Part shown: piece after piece, positions 1 through 8,978 of the stretch
Position numbering within the stretch: the first letter of the stretch is position 1
Layout of the letters: every line of letters starts with the position of its first letter
Origin: Corticicoccus populi
GTDB taxonomy: Bacteria; Bacillota; Bacilli; Staphylococcales; Salinicoccaceae
Assembly (NCBI RefSeq): GCF_042686195.1
Contig: NZ_JBHUOQ010000001.1
Coordinates: forward strand, 558,001 to 622,000
DNA length: 64,000 nucleotides
Direction: 5' to 3'
The notes under the pieces: generated by a model
Databases searched by the model: none
The model's input: the letters and a program-made list of their open reading frames with translations, nothing else
Told to the model about the DNA's origin: nothing
Translations under genes and position numbers: made by a program

Positions 1-785
1 GCTTCACTGCCGGACATGCCGGATTTTATTTCATCAAGTGCTTTCAATTGAGACTCTAAAACGATATTGTAAATTTTAGTCATTTCATCAGAAAGTGAAC
101 CGACACCAAATGAACGTGTGATATCAGAAGCATAACCCTGATAATAGGCTCCGAAATCCAGTGTCACCATATCTCCGGTTTCAATTACTTTATCGGATGC
201 CACTCCATGAGGAAGCGCACCTCTGTATCCACTCGCTACAATTGTATCAAAACTTGGTCCGCTTGCACCAAGCTTTGTCATATAATTTTCCAGTTCATTT
301 TTCACTTCGAGTTCAGTCATACCCGGCTGAATGTATTTCAAAATATATTCGAAGGATTCATCTGCAATTTCACATGCTTTTTGAATCAAAGTCAGCTCGT
401 CTGATGTTTTGATCATACGGATTTTCTCTACTTCGCCTGTCAGAGGCACAAGTTCAAAATGACTTTTTAAATCTTTATAGGTATTAAAATTTACATGCTG
501 TCCTTCAAAACCGATTGTTTTTATATTTTTGTCTTGCAAAAATTCAATTACAAAAGGCAGCAGCCCCTTTGTCTGTAAGACGAAATCAAAATGCTCCGCC
601 TGCTCTTTTGCCTGGCTTTTATATCTAAAATCAGAAATTAAATATTGATTGTTTTTTGTGATGATTACAGCACCGCTCGAGCCCGTAAAACCGGATAAAT
701 ATCTTCTGTTGTAATCACTCATTATCAGCAGTGCATCCAACTGTTGTTTTTCGAGCAATGCTCTTACCTTGTCATACTTAATCAT
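1..785 (-). CDS. Xaa-Pro aminopeptidase/dipeptidase (M24 family), C-terminus outside window
   Basis: Partial: 261 codons are present and the C-terminal part of the catalytic domain lies beyond base 1. The N-terminal third is the creatinase-like domain (LLIMSDYNRRYLSGFTGS). The pita-bread catalytic domain then starts, with VTLDFGA and SDITRSFG carrying the first two metal-binding aspartates. The family removes N-terminal residues preceding proline, in the cytoplasm, using Mn or Co. Start ATG at 785-783 is preceded by GGGGTGA four bases upstream. Resembles B. subtilis YqhT, which also lies near yqhQ and lipM. Family confident, exact substrate not. Confidence 0.9.
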   Translation of the reverse strand, partial: MIKYDKVRALLEKQQLDALLIMSDYNRRYLSGFTGSSGAVIITKNNQYLISDFRYKSQAKEQAEHFDFVLQTKGLLPFVIEFLQDKNIKTIGFEGQHVNFNTYKDLKSHFELVPLTGEVEKIRMIKTSDELTLIQKACEIADESFEYILKYIQPGMTELEVKNELENYMTKLGASGPSFDTIVASGYRGALPHGVASDKVIETGDMVTLDFGAYYQGYASDITRSFGVGSLSDEMTKIYNIVLESQLKALDEIKSGMSGSE

Positions 786-975
786 TGAGTCACCCCTAAA
801 TTAATTTTCAAAAATTTAAATATATAATAAAATTCTTATTATATTATCTCAAACCTTATAGAACTTTACAACGCACCATATCAAAGGAAAGATACTTTTA
901 GCTTAAATATTGATATCGTTTTAAAGTTCACCATATACATGATAAAATAATATAATGAAATTAAGGAGAATTAAA

Positions 976-1542
976 TTGAAAAAATTAACGATGCCGATAC
1001 TTGCTTTACTTTTGTTATCCGCCTGCGGGAATAACAGTCCGGAAGATCAGCTGATGCAGGCTGAGGAACATAAAAAAGAACTCGAAAGTATGCTGCAGAC
1101 TGAAGAGGTCAAGTTTCAGCGCAATACTTTAAAATTGGAAGCGCTGGAAGACAGTATTTCCCAGCATCAGCATGACGGCAGTGATGAATCTGTAAATGCA
1201 TATGTAAGAACAGTGGAAAACTACTCAGCTGCTCTCAAAGAGGAGCTAGATCATCTGTCAACTCTTGTTGTTGCTGCGAAAGAGAATAATGATTTGAGTG
1301 AAATAAACGATGAAATCGATACAATTATAGACAATGTGAATGATGCAATCAGTGCGTATGATGAAAGTACTGGTAATATTGAATTGAATGAATCCCTTGA
1401 TCGTAAACATAATGAACTTCAGATTGCGAACAGTGAACTGCCGGAAGCATTGGAAAGTATAAAAAACAGTGCCGAAGCAGGCAGCATGGAAGCACTTGAT
1501 GAAGGTCTTGAAATGTTAAATAATGTGAGTGAATACTACTAA
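976..1542 (+). CDS. putative secreted lipoprotein, helical
   Basis: A 188-residue protein starting MKKLTMPILALLLLSACGN: a short basic n-region, a hydrophobic stretch and a lipobox LSAC, so it should be lipidated and held on the outer face of the membrane. The mature part is acidic, helical and probably coiled coil, with a Glu/Asn/Asp-rich repeat-free composition. An ATG lies in frame at 955, but AAGGAG at 963-968, six to seven bases before TTG at 976, shows that TTG is the real start. Resembles the YkyA-like cell-wall-binding lipoproteins in size and style, but no residue-level signature proves it. Function unknown. Confidence 0.75.
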   Translation: MKKLTMPILALLLLSACGNNSPEDQLMQAEEHKKELESMLQTEEVKFQRNTLKLEALEDSISQHQHDGSDESVNAYVRTVENYSAALKEELDHLSTLVVAAKENNDLSEINDEIDTIIDNVNDAISAYDESTGNIELNESLDRKHNELQIANSELPEALESIKNSAEAGSMEALDEGLEMLNNVSEYY

Positions 1543-1556
1543 TAAAGAAAGAAGTT

Positions 1557-2471
1557 ATGTGGATGGAGAAACCGAAGTACGGCGGACAGGCAGTTATTGA
1601 AGGTGTGATGTTCCAATCCCCCCGGAACATGGTCACTGCTATCCGTCGAAATGACGAGACGATAGAATATTTTGAAATGAAACGCCCTGAAAATAAATGG
1701 GCGGCACGACTTAAAAAAATCCCCGTAATCAGAGGGAATGTTGCAATTATTGAATCCAGTATATACGGCATGAAACATATGGAGTTTGCATCAGACCGAT
1801 TTGACAGAAATCCGGAAGACGATCAGGAAATTGAAACAGAAAAGCAGGATACGAATACCACAAAGCTGGTGCTTTCAACTATTCTCGTAGGTATACTTTC
1901 TTTTCTTGTGGGTAAATTTTTATTTACACTTATTCCTGTTTTTACCGCAGCAATTTTTTCTGGTGTGGTTACGAGTCATTTCGGACAGGTTCTTTTGGAA
2001 ACTATATTTAAATTGATTTTATTATTCGGCTATATTTATTTTATATCTTTAACACCTATGGTTAAGCGTTTGTTTCAATACCACGGTGCTGAACATAAAG
2101 TGATTAATGCTTATGAAAATAACAAACAGCTGACTGTCGAAAATGTACAGAACAGTTCAAGGCTCCATTACAGATGCGGCAGCTCATTTATATTATTCAC
2201 TGTATTAGTTGGTTTTATAGTGTATATGTTTGTACCTGTTGACCCGTTCTATGTTAGGGTGATTAACAGAATTCTTTTAATTCCTGTTGTCCTGGGGCTT
2301 TCATTTGAAGTACTTACCCTGACCAATAAACTGAGGGATATTCCAGTATTGAAATGGCTTGGTCTTCCCGGGCTGTGGCTTCAGTATTTAACTACAAAAC
2401 AGCCTGACAACAGTCAGGTTGAAGTGGCAATTCATTCATTTAATCATTTGTTAAGGAGTGAAAATAAGTGA
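1557..2471 (+). CDS. YqhQ-like DUF1385 membrane protein
   Basis: 304 residues with the DUF1385 hallmark near the N-terminus (YGGQAVIEGVMFQSP) and a second conserved patch YHGAEHKVINAYE followed by HYRCGSSF. Two hydrophobic blocks (about residues 100-165 and 205-245) suggest several membrane spans. The biochemical role of the family is unknown. It begins 14 bases after the lipoprotein gene and overlaps the next small gene by four bases (GTGA), so the three probably form one transcript. ATG at 1557 and ATG at 1563 are both possible starts, because the upstream purine-rich sequence is weak. Confidence 0.88.
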   Translation: MWMEKPKYGGQAVIEGVMFQSPRNMVTAIRRNDETIEYFEMKRPENKWAARLKKIPVIRGNVAIIESSIYGMKHMEFASDRFDRNPEDDQEIETEKQDTNTTKLVLSTILVGILSFLVGKFLFTLIPVFTAAIFSGVVTSHFGQVLLETIFKLILLFGYIYFISLTPMVKRLFQYHGAEHKVINAYENNKQLTVENVQNSSRLHYRCGSSFILFTVLVGFIVYMFVPVDPFYVRVINRILLIPVVLGLSFEVLTLTNKLRDIPVLKWLGLPGLWLQYLTTKQPDNSQVEVAIHSFNHLLRSENK

Positions 2472-2695
2472 AAAAAGCAATCATCTATATCGTCCTGGCT
2501 GTTGCATTAATCGGCCTTTTGTTTAATATGGACTTAGTATTTAATATGATTTTAAGTACTATCATTTTTCTGGCAGTTATCAGTGTAATATTATATGCAG
2601 TTTATTATTTCTTTTTATTAACACCGAGTCAGCGGGAATATAAACGTGCACTGAGAAAAGCGAAACGAAAAAATCCAAAAAGATACAAAAAATAA
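2468..2695 (+). CDS. small membrane protein, unknown function
   Basis: 75 residues: about 40 hydrophobic residues forming two membrane segments (roughly 3-21 and 27-50), then a strongly basic tail (KRALRKAKRKNPKRYKK) expected in the cytoplasm. Start GTG at 2468 overlaps the yqhQ stop as GTGA and has AAGGAG nine bases upstream, so it is translationally coupled to yqhQ. The basic tail could contact nucleic acid, ribosomes or acidic lipid, but nothing decides between these. Confidence 0.75.
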   Translation: MKKAIIYIVLAVALIGLLFNMDLVFNMILSTIIFLAVISVILYAVYYFFLLTPSQREYKRALRKAKRKNPKRYKK

Positions 2696-2732
2696 GCATT
2701 GACCGCCCTTAAGCGGTCAATGCTTATTTTTT
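2687..2732. terminator. bidirectional terminator, yqhQ operon / lipM
   Basis: A 20-bp perfect inverted repeat (2687-2706 and 2713-2732) with loop CCTTAA and A/T runs on both outer edges. It sits between convergent genes and includes the last codons and stop of lipM. Confidence 0.92.
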
Positions 2733-3557
2733 AAAGTTCCACTCCTCGGAGCGGTATTTTTCCATCAGTGTTTCCAATCTATCCTGATCATTTTCTGTTA
2801 ATGTATAATCCTGAAAATTAATATCCAGACCTTTCTTAAACCCTTCTTTAAATGGCAGGTATAAATCCGCTACATTAAAACGATGGTTACTGATATCATT
2901 GATTGCGACAGCTTTCTCGGTAAATGCAGCTTTCATTTTTTCCTTCAAGCGTTCGTTGCCGTATTTAAACATATCAAACAAATGATCAATATCTACATCA
3001 AGAAGAATTGAGCCGTGCTGGAGAATCACGCCTTTTTTTCTCGTTTGGGCACTTCCTGCTATTTTTCTGCCTTCAACGACAAGTTCATACCAGCTCGGCG
3101 TGTCAAAACAGACACTGCTCCTAATTTGTGTCAGTTCCTGTTTCTGCTCTTTTGTTTTTGGGATACTGAAGTCAGCCTCAAGTCCAAGATTTCTAAAACC
3201 GTATAGAAGACCGTGGGACAAAATTTTATAACTTTCTGTTACTGATTCAGGCATTCCGTCATATTCCTCAGGAATAATGACACTGTATGTCAGTTCTTTA
3301 TCGTGGAGTACTCCCCGTCCGCCAGTCTGTCTGCGGACCATCTGGTAATTGTACTCCCTGACTTTATCAGTATCAATTTCTTTCAATACTTTTTGAAAGT
3401 AGCCGAGAGATAAGGTCGGTGTCTGCCATTCATAAAACCTTAAGGCTGCATTAATTTCACCCTCCCTGACTTTATCCATCAATAATTCATCAAGGGCCAT
3501 GTTGTAAAAAGCATCCTGTCTGCCGCTGTTGATGAAAATCCATTTTTGTTTCTCCAT
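2724..3557 (-). CDS. lipM: octanoyl-[acyl carrier protein]:protein N-octanoyltransferase LipM
   Basis: 277 residues of the biotin/lipoate protein ligase fold. Transfers octanoyl from ACP to GcvH, the first step of lipoate assembly. Conserved RRQTGGRGVLHDKELTYS and the catalytic stretch RSSVCFDTPSWYELVVEGRK are present. Cys150 matches the known acyl-thioester cysteine of B. subtilis LipM, and Lys165 lies in the conserved GRKIAGSAQ segment. The in-frame ATG at 3572 is rejected because GGGGGG lies between it and ATG 3557, nine bases before the latter. Its position beside gcvPA/PB/T fits the lipoylation need of the glycine cleavage system. Confidence 0.94.
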   Translation of the reverse strand: MEKQKWIFINSGRQDAFYNMALDELLMDKVREGEINAALRFYEWQTPTLSLGYFQKVLKEIDTDKVREYNYQMVRRQTGGRGVLHDKELTYSVIIPEEYDGMPESVTESYKILSHGLLYGFRNLGLEADFSIPKTKEQKQELTQIRSSVCFDTPSWYELVVEGRKIAGSAQTRKKGVILQHGSILLDVDIDHLFDMFKYGNERLKEKMKAAFTEKAVAINDISNHRFNVADLYLPFKEGFKKGLDINFQDYTLTENDQDRLETLMEKYRSEEWNFKK

Positions 3558-3656
3558 TTTCAAGCCCCCCATTTAGTCAATCAAATTATAGCAGACAATA
3601 AAGCAGTTTTAAATATAATAAGATATCTATTTAGAGAGAAAAGTCTCGAATTATAA

Positions 3657-3686
3657 TTGTGTTTACTCTGAAAAACAGGTTATAAT
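3657..3686 (+). promoter_or_regulatory. sigma-A promoter of the rhodanese-like gene
   Basis: TTGTGT at 3657-3662, 18-bp spacer, perfect TATAAT at 3681-3686, about 35 bases before the GTG start. Confidence 0.65.
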
Positions 3687-3720
3687 ATCTAGTATGTGAA
3701 GTTTTAGAGGAGGAAATATT

Positions 3721-4107
3721 GTGGACACTTGGTTAATTATTTTACTCGTGTCAATCGTTGTAATATTACTACTGGTATTGAACGGTTACTTAAACATGCG
3801 AAATGTAAAGTCATTGAGTGAAGAAGAATTTAAAAAAGATTTAAGAAAAGTACAGTTAGTAGATTTAAGAGAGAAAGAAAAATATGAACATGGTCATATT
3901 ATGGGAGCGAGAAACATCCCGATGATGAACTTTTCTATGAAATTGCAGTCTTTACGTAAAGATACTCCGATTTATCTATATGATCAAACCGGCCGCTTAT
4001 CAATCCGTGCAGCAAAAATGTTAAAGAAAAAAGGTTATACGGATGTTTACATGCTGAAAAATGGTATCAGTAAATGGACTGGTAAAATAAAATCTAAAAC
4101 GAAATAA
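3721..4107 (+). CDS. membrane-anchored rhodanese-domain protein lacking the catalytic cysteine
   Basis: 128 residues: an N-terminal membrane anchor (about 4-22) and a single rhodanese domain with VDLREKEKYEHGHI and a CDC25/GlpE-like loop. The loop reads D88-QTG-R92, so the expected active-site cysteine is aspartate while the arginine is kept; sulfur transfer by the usual persulfide route looks impossible. Start GTG follows GGAGGAAATATT. Position equals YqhL-type genes next to lipM and gcvPB. Probably a regulatory or binding rhodanese; a non-canonical reaction cannot be excluded. Confidence 0.85.
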   Translation: MDTWLIILLVSIVVILLLVLNGYLNMRNVKSLSEEEFKKDLRKVQLVDLREKEKYEHGHIMGARNIPMMNFSMKLQSLRKDTPIYLYDQTGRLSIRAAKMLKKKGYTDVYMLKNGISKWTGKIKSKTK

Positions 4108-4111
4108 AATA

Positions 4112-4140
4112 AAAAAGCCGAGATTTCCTCGGCTTTTTTT
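4112..4140. terminator. terminator after the rhodanese-like gene, also facing gcvPB
   Basis: AGCCGAG, loop ATTTC, CTCGGCT followed by seven T; the A-run on the left allows use from the minus strand too. Confidence 0.9.
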
Positions 4141-4144
4141 GTGC

Positions 4145-5614
4145 TTAAGATTCGTCTGCTTCATAACGCAGTACAGGTTTTCTTGCTGCAAGTGTTTCAT
4201 CAAGACGCCCGATAACTGTCGTGTGCGGTGCTTCTAATACGATATCAGGATCATTTTCAGCCTCTTCTGCAATTTGAATCATTGTGTCTATAAAACCGTC
4301 CAGAGTCTCTTTAGATTCTGTTTCTGTAGGTTCAATCATCATACATTCAGATACATTCAGCGGGAAATAAATCGTCGGCGGGTGATAATTGAAATCCAAC
4401 AGTCGTTTAGCAATGTCGAGAGTTCTTACACCGAGCGCTTTTTGTTTAGAACCGCTGATAACAAATTCATGCTTGCAATGTTCATCGTAAGGCAGTTCAA
4501 ATGTTCCCTGAAGACGTCTCATCATGTAATTTGCGTTTAATACCGCATTTTCAGATACATGTTTTAAGCCGTCCGGCCCCATTGAACGTATATAAGTATA
4601 TGCACGCAGATAGATTCCAAAGTTGCCGTAATACGGCTTTACCCGTCCGATACTTTTCGGCATATTATATTCAAAACCGTATGTTTCATCATCTTTTTTG
4701 ATAATTAAAGGTTTAGGCAGAAATTCTGCCAGCTCAGCATTCACCCCTATAGGTCCTGAACCGGGGCCGCCGCCGCCATGTGGTCCGGTGAAAGTCTTAT
4801 GAAGATTCAAGTGAACTGCATCAAATCCCATATCCCCCGGTCGTACTTTAGACATAATAGCATTTAAATTTGCACCATCATAATAAAGTTTTCCGCCTAC
4901 ACCGTGAATAATATCACGGATTGTAATAATATCTTCTTCAAACAGTCCGAGAGTATTCGGGTTTGTCAGCATAATTGCTGCGGTATCTTCCCCCGCTACA
5001 CTTTTCAGGTGCTCAATATCAACACGGCCCTTATCGTTCGATTTTACTGTCACTGTCTCAAACCCTGCTACTGTTGCGCTTGCCGGGTTGGTTCCATGTG
5101 CAGAATCCGGAACAATAACTTTCGTTCTATTGCTGTCACCGTTTGCATCATGAAATGCTTTAATCATTAAAAGTGCAGTCCATTCTCCTTGTGCACCGGC
5201 TGCAGACTGCAGGGAAATTTCATCCATACCGGTAATTTCTTTCAGATGCTCCTGGAGGTCATAAACAACTTCGAGAGAGCCTTGAATTGAACTCTCATTT
5301 TGAAGCGGATGACTGGATGCAAACCCTGCCATCCTTGCAACTTTCTCATTGATTTTAGGATTATACTTCATTGTACATGAACCGAGCGGATAAAAGCCTG
5401 AATCAATACCATGGTTTTTATTAGACAGTTCTGTATAATGCCTCATTAAATCCAATTCACTGATTTCAGGAAGTTCAGCTTTCTCTTTTCTGATATATTT
5501 ATCTTCTAAAATATTTGTTAAATCCTGTCCGGGCACATCCAATTCCGGCAGAGAATAAGCGATTCGCCCTTCTACACTTCTTTCGAATACTAACGGACTC
5601 GCACCTTTAAGCAT
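4145..5614 (-). CDS. gcvPB: glycine dehydrogenase (decarboxylating) subunit 2
   Basis: 489 residues, the C-terminal half of the P-protein, which is split in Firmicutes. PLP-dependent: it decarboxylates glycine and passes the aminomethyl group to lipoyl-GcvH. The PLP lysine lies in [20 protein letters not shown], and [10 protein letters not shown] is conserved. ATG at 5614 follows GGTGAG by four bases and overlaps the gcvPA stop by eight bases (ATGCTTAA). The upstream in-frame start at 5635 lies inside gcvPA and lacks a ribosome site. Last gene of the gcvT-gcvPA-gcvPB operon; gcvH and lpd are not in the window. Confidence 0.96.
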   Translation of the reverse strand: MLKGASPLVFERSVEGRIAYSLPELDVPGQDLTNILEDKYIRKEKAELPEISELDLMRHYTELSNKNHGIDSGFYPLGSCTMKYNPKINEKVARMAGFASSHPLQNESSIQGSLEVVYDLQEHLKEITGMDEISLQSAAGAQGEWTALLMIKAFHDANGDSNRTKVIVPDSAHGTNPASATVAGFETVTVKSNDKGRVDIEHLKSVAGEDTAAIMLTNPNTLGLFEEDIITIRDIIHGVGGKLYYDGANLNAIMSKVRPGDMGFDAVHLNLHKTFTGPHGGGGPGSGPIGVNAELAEFLPKPLIIKKDDETYGFEYNMPKSIGRVKPYYGNFGIYLRAYTYIRSMGPDGLKHVSENAVLNANYMMRRLQGTFELPYDEHCKHEFVISGSKQKALGVRTLDIAKRLLDFNYHPPTIYFPLNVSECMMIEPTETESKETLDGFIDTMIQIAEEAENDPDIVLEAPHTTVIGRLDETLAARKPVLRYEADES

Positions 5615-6953
5615 TATACTCACCCAGCCTTTCAACTAATTCGTCAATCTCTTCTTTTGTACGGAGCTCTGTTACTGCTATCAGCATATGATTCTTAAAG
5701 TGTTCATTATCACGGCCGAGATTATATCCGCCTATAATCCCTTCTTTTAGTAATTCTTCATTAATCTCGTCAATATCAGAGGAAAGTTTAACGACAAATT
5801 CATTAAATACCTGGTGATTCAGGACATCAAAGCCATTTTCTTTAAATGTATTCTTAGCGTAATTTGCTTTTTGTATATTTTGTTCTGCCATATTTACTGC
5901 ACCGTCTTTTCCAAGTGCACTCATACATACAGAAGATGCGAGTGCGTTCAGTGCCTGATTTGAACATATATTACTTGTCGCTTTATCACGTCGGATGTGC
6001 TGTTCTCTTGCCTGCAGTGTGAGAACGAAGCCCCGGTTTCCTTCATCATCTGTAGTCTGTCCGACCAGACGTCCGGGCATTTTTCTCATCAGTTTTTTTG
6101 TAGCAGAAAAATATCCGCAGTGCGGCCCGCCGAACTGCGCAGGGATACCAAATACTTGAGTATCACCGGTAACAATATCCGCCCCGAAATCACCTGGAGG
6201 CGTCAGCAGACTGAGTGCGAGCGGATTACTGTTTACAATAAACAGTCCTTTATGTTTATGTGCGATTTTTTCAATCTTATCAAGATCTTCTATAGAACCG
6301 AAGAAGTTTGGGTACTGGACTAATACGGCTGCGGCTTCTTCATCCGTAACACTTTCAAGATAGTTTAAATCAGTCTCGGTTCCTGTTAAATTAACCTCAA
6401 CCACTTCAATATTTTGTCCTTTACAGTATGTTTTTAATACATCAATCGTTTCCGGGTGAACAGCTTTTGAAACAACAACTTTTTTTCTTTTAGTCTGCCC
6501 CGCTGCCATAGTTGCTGCTTCTGCAAATGCAGTCGGACCGTCATACATGGATGAATTTGCGACCGGTAGTCCGGTCAACTCGGAAATCATGGTCTGGAAT
6601 TCAAAAATTGCCTGCAGTTCCCCTTGTGATACTTCAGGCTGATACGGTGTATAAGCAGTATAAAATTCAGACCTTGAAATAACATGATCAACGACAGTAG
6701 GGATATAGTGATCATAAACACCTGCACCCAAAAAAGATGTATGTGTTTCCGGTGTTATATTTTTATGGGAAATCTTTGAGAGTTCCCGCAACAGGCTTGT
6801 TTCAGATTTTTTTGGTTTAATATTCAGTTCACCCTGGAATCTCACTTCCGAAGGAATATCCGCAAAAAGCTCATCAATATTGGATATGCCGATTGTTTCC
6901 ATCATTTCTGCCTTATCTTTTTCGGTTAATGGTAAATAACGATGACTACTCAA
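5607..6953 (-). CDS. gcvPA: glycine dehydrogenase (decarboxylating) subunit 1
   Basis: 448 residues, the N-terminal half of the split P-protein, which forms an alpha2beta2 tetramer with GcvPB. Conserved [30 protein letters not shown] and [16 protein letters not shown] stretches are full length against the usual ~448. The start is TTG at 6953, preceded by AAGGGG eleven bases upstream; no ATG fits. It begins 19 bases after gcvT and overlaps gcvPB, so all three genes are on one riboswitch-controlled transcript. Confidence 0.96.
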   Translation of the reverse strand: MSSHRYLPLTEKDKAEMMETIGISNIDELFADIPSEVRFQGELNIKPKKSETSLLRELSKISHKNITPETHTSFLGAGVYDHYIPTVVDHVISRSEFYTAYTPYQPEVSQGELQAIFEFQTMISELTGLPVANSSMYDGPTAFAEAATMAAGQTKRKKVVVSKAVHPETIDVLKTYCKGQNIEVVEVNLTGTETDLNYLESVTDEEAAAVLVQYPNFFGSIEDLDKIEKIAHKHKGLFIVNSNPLALSLLTPPGDFGADIVTGDTQVFGIPAQFGGPHCGYFSATKKLMRKMPGRLVGQTTDDEGNRGFVLTLQAREQHIRRDKATSNICSNQALNALASSVCMSALGKDGAVNMAEQNIQKANYAKNTFKENGFDVLNHQVFNEFVVKLSSDIDEINEELLKEGIIGGYNLGRDNEHFKNHMLIAVTELRTKEEIDELVERLGEYNA

Positions 6954-6972
6954 ATTATTGCACGCCCCTTAA

Positions 6973-8052
6973 TTAATTTTTATGGAATGGTGTTTTCACA
7001 AATACTGCAGGTACATCTTTACTGCGGACTTTAATTGTAAATGTCTTATCCAGTTCAAAGAAATCACTGTCAATCAGTGCAAATCCAATTGATCGTTTTG
7101 AAGAAGGTGACTGTGTACCGCTTGTCACCGTTCCTTTTAGACCATCCTCTGAGAAGACTTCATAACCGGTTCTTGCAATTCCTTTGCCGGTCAGTTCAAA
7201 ACCGGACAATCTCCTTTTTGGACCTTCATTTTTTTCACGTTCAAGGACTGCCCGTCCGATGAAATCTCCTTTATTGAGCTTAACAGCGAATCCCATATTT
7301 GCTTCAATCGGTGTAATTGACTCAGAAAGGTCCTGCCCGTGAAGTGGAAGCCCCGCTTCCAGCCTTAAAGTATCCCTTGCTCCGAGACCACATTCCAATA
7401 CACCTTCATCTTTAAAAAGTTTCCATAGAGCAGGTGTGTCTTCACTGGAGCAGTATATTTCAAAACCATCTTCACCTGTATAACCGGACTGGGACAAAAT
7501 AACTTTCATACCGTTAATCTCGATGTTTTGTTTGAACGAAAACAATTTCATCTCTGAAAGATCTTCATGTACTACTTTTTGAACTAACTTTCGTGCTTCT
7601 GGCCCCTGCACAGCAATTTGACCGTACTTTGAGGATACATTTGTTACGGCCACATCAAAGCCATCGATTTTTGACAGCCACTCATAATCCTTATCAGTGT
7701 TTCCCGCATTCACTACAAGTAAATATTCTTCCTTCTCGAGTCTATAGATTACAAGGTCATCTATTGCTCCGCCGTGTTCGTTGCATAAAAAGGTATACTG
7801 GGCTTTGGTGTCTGAAAGTTTTGATACATCATTTGTCAGAACATAGTTTAAAAATTTCTCAGCATCATTTCCGGAGACTTTAATTTCGCCCATATGGCTG
7901 ACTTCAAACATCCCTGCTGACTTTCGGACTGCATTATGTTCATCTTTAATACTGGAGAATTGAACCGGAAGTTCCCATCCCCCGAAATCAATTACTTTAA
8001 CACCTGATTCATGGTAGTACGGATTGAGAGGTGTTTTTTTTAATTCGCTCAT
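6973..8052 (-). CDS. gcvT: aminomethyltransferase (glycine cleavage T-protein)
   Basis: 359 residues. Transfers the methylene of aminomethyl-lipoyl-GcvH to tetrahydrofolate, releasing ammonia. The N-terminal folate-binding domain has VIDFGGWELPVQF and HMGEI. GLGARDTLRLEAGLPLHGQDL is the typical GcvT core, and a C-terminal barrel domain follows. ATG at 8052 follows the GGGGGA ribosome site by about six bases, just beyond the riboswitch terminator. First gene of the gcv operon, presumably induced by glycine through that riboswitch. Confidence 0.97.
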   Translation of the reverse strand: MSELKKTPLNPYYHESGVKVIDFGGWELPVQFSSIKDEHNAVRKSAGMFEVSHMGEIKVSGNDAEKFLNYVLTNDVSKLSDTKAQYTFLCNEHGGAIDDLVIYRLEKEEYLLVVNAGNTDKDYEWLSKIDGFDVAVTNVSSKYGQIAVQGPEARKLVQKVVHEDLSEMKLFSFKQNIEINGMKVILSQSGYTGEDGFEIYCSSEDTPALWKLFKDEGVLECGLGARDTLRLEAGLPLHGQDLSESITPIEANMGFAVKLNKGDFIGRAVLEREKNEGPKRRLSGFELTGKGIARTGYEVFSEDGLKGTVTSGTQSPSSKRSIGFALIDSDFFELDKTFTIKVRSKDVPAVFVKTPFHKN

Positions 8053-8065
8053 ATTCTTCCCCCTT

Positions 8066-8218
8066 AAAATAAAAACAGGGCAACATAAAAATGCTGCCCT
8101 GTTGAGTTTCCTTCAGGAATGCGTCACAATACCGTTCTTTTGCCTGAGAGATTCACCTGCATCAGGCTTGCTCCTTCGGCGACGTAAAATACGTTCTCTC
8201 GAGTATTGATCATTCGCA
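8066..8218 (-). promoter_or_regulatory. glycine riboswitch (single aptamer) with terminator
   Basis: Read on the minus strand, the leader carries the glycine-aptamer core: CGAGAGA, GTCGCCGAAGGAGCAAGCC, then AATCTCTCAGGCAAAAGAAC. An 11-bp hairpin (8076-8101) with a TTTTTATTTT tail follows directly before the gcvT ribosome site. This is the layout of a transcriptional ON switch, where glycine lets the polymerase pass into gcvT. Only one complete aptamer is visible; the usual tandem partner is missing, although a short purine-rich helix follows the first. Confidence 0.93.
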
Positions 8219-8246
8219 CAATATTTAATTAATTGAATACGTTTTA

Positions 8247-8276
8247 ATTATAGCAATATAGAATTCAAGTTTGCAA
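8247..8276 (-). promoter_or_regulatory. sigma-A promoter of the gcv operon
   Basis: On the minus strand TTGCAA (8271-8276), 18-bp spacer, TATAAT (8247-8252), with the start point expected near 8240, about 20 bases before the riboswitch core. Confidence 0.75.
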
Positions 8277-8288
8277 GAACGCTTTTAT

Positions 8289-8789
8289 TTAATTTTCATA
8301 TTTTAAAATTTCTTTAATAATTTCCGGAATTTCCTGTTCAGTATTAATAATATAATCAGCTGCATCATGATAAAGTGTCTGTCTGTTTTTAAACAGTGCT
8401 TTCACTTTATCTTCATCCTGATTTGCAAGCGGACGCGATGTGTCTCCTTTGATCCTCTCATATAGTACCTCAAAAGGTGCATCCAAATAATAAACATTGT
8501 GGTTCTTTTGGGATCTAAGAGACTTTAAAGAATTTTCATATGTAACTACACCACCGCCTGTAGAAATGACAACATTGTCATTGATGTTTTTATCAATATG
8601 TTGCTTCAAAACTGCATATTCTTTTTTTCGGAATCCCGCTTCACCCTCTTCAGCGAAAATGCTGCTTATTGTTGTTTCATAGGTATTGATAATCGCCTCA
8701 TCAATATCAATACTTTTTATACTGAGCTTATCAGACAGTGCTTTGGCAATCGTTGTTTTACCGCTGCCCATAAAGCCGATTAAAATCAT
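8289..8789 (-). CDS. aroK: shikimate kinase
   Basis: 166 residues. Phosphorylates shikimate at O3 for chorismate synthesis. Walker A is GFMGSGKT near the N-terminus. DIDEAI is the shikimate-binding DxD region, and the STGGG motif and GDTSRPL lid sequence follow. Start ATG has GGTGGGG five bases upstream, and that site overlaps the comGG stop codon, so aroK is the last gene of the comG transcript. An aroK-comG junction is also known in staphylococci. It could additionally be read from an internal promoter. Confidence 0.96.
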   Translation of the reverse strand: MILIGFMGSGKTTIAKALSDKLSIKSIDIDEAIINTYETTISSIFAEEGEAGFRKKEYAVLKQHIDKNINDNVVISTGGGVVTYENSLKSLRSQKNHNVYYLDAPFEVLYERIKGDTSRPLANQDEDKVKALFKNRQTLYHDAADYIINTEQEIPEIIKEILKYEN

Positions 8790-8801
8790 ATATTCCCCAC
8801 C

Positions 8802-8978
8802 TTACTTCATTAACTGAAATATGTATTCCTGATAGACTGATATCAAGTTAGACCGGATATCCACAACCATCATAACTCTATTATAAAAGTGGATATATAT
8901 ACTTAGCAAATAAATTAAAATGATATATGCTGAAAAACTGATAAATCCATTAGTGTTTTTGAAAATGAACGGTTTCAT
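8802..8978 (-). CDS. comGG: short ComGG-like competence pseudopilin accessory protein
   Basis: 58 residues, too short for most ORF callers. ATG at 8978 has GGGGGG four bases upstream. The protein begins MKPFIFKNTNGFISFSAY with a prepilin-like N-G-F junction, a hydrophobic helix (about 14-33) and a short charged tail ending EYIFQLMK. It overlaps comGF by 29 bases and ends 12 bases before aroK, exactly where comGG lies in other Firmicutes. B. subtilis ComGG is about twice as long, so this is a minimal or degraded form. The glutamate usually at position 5 after the cleavage site is absent here. Confidence 0.7.
   Translation of the reverse strand: MKPFIFKNTNGFISFSAYIILIYLLSIYIHFYNRVMMVVDIRSNLISVYQEYIFQLMK

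Noticed and set aside
161..412. Plus-strand open frame of 83 codons
   Set aside because: Antisense shadow of the Xaa-Pro peptidase; no ribosome site and unnatural composition.
951..956. Perfect TATAAT just before the lipoprotein gene
   Set aside because: Transcription from it would begin inside the ribosome site, leaving no leader; the real -10 is probably further upstream.
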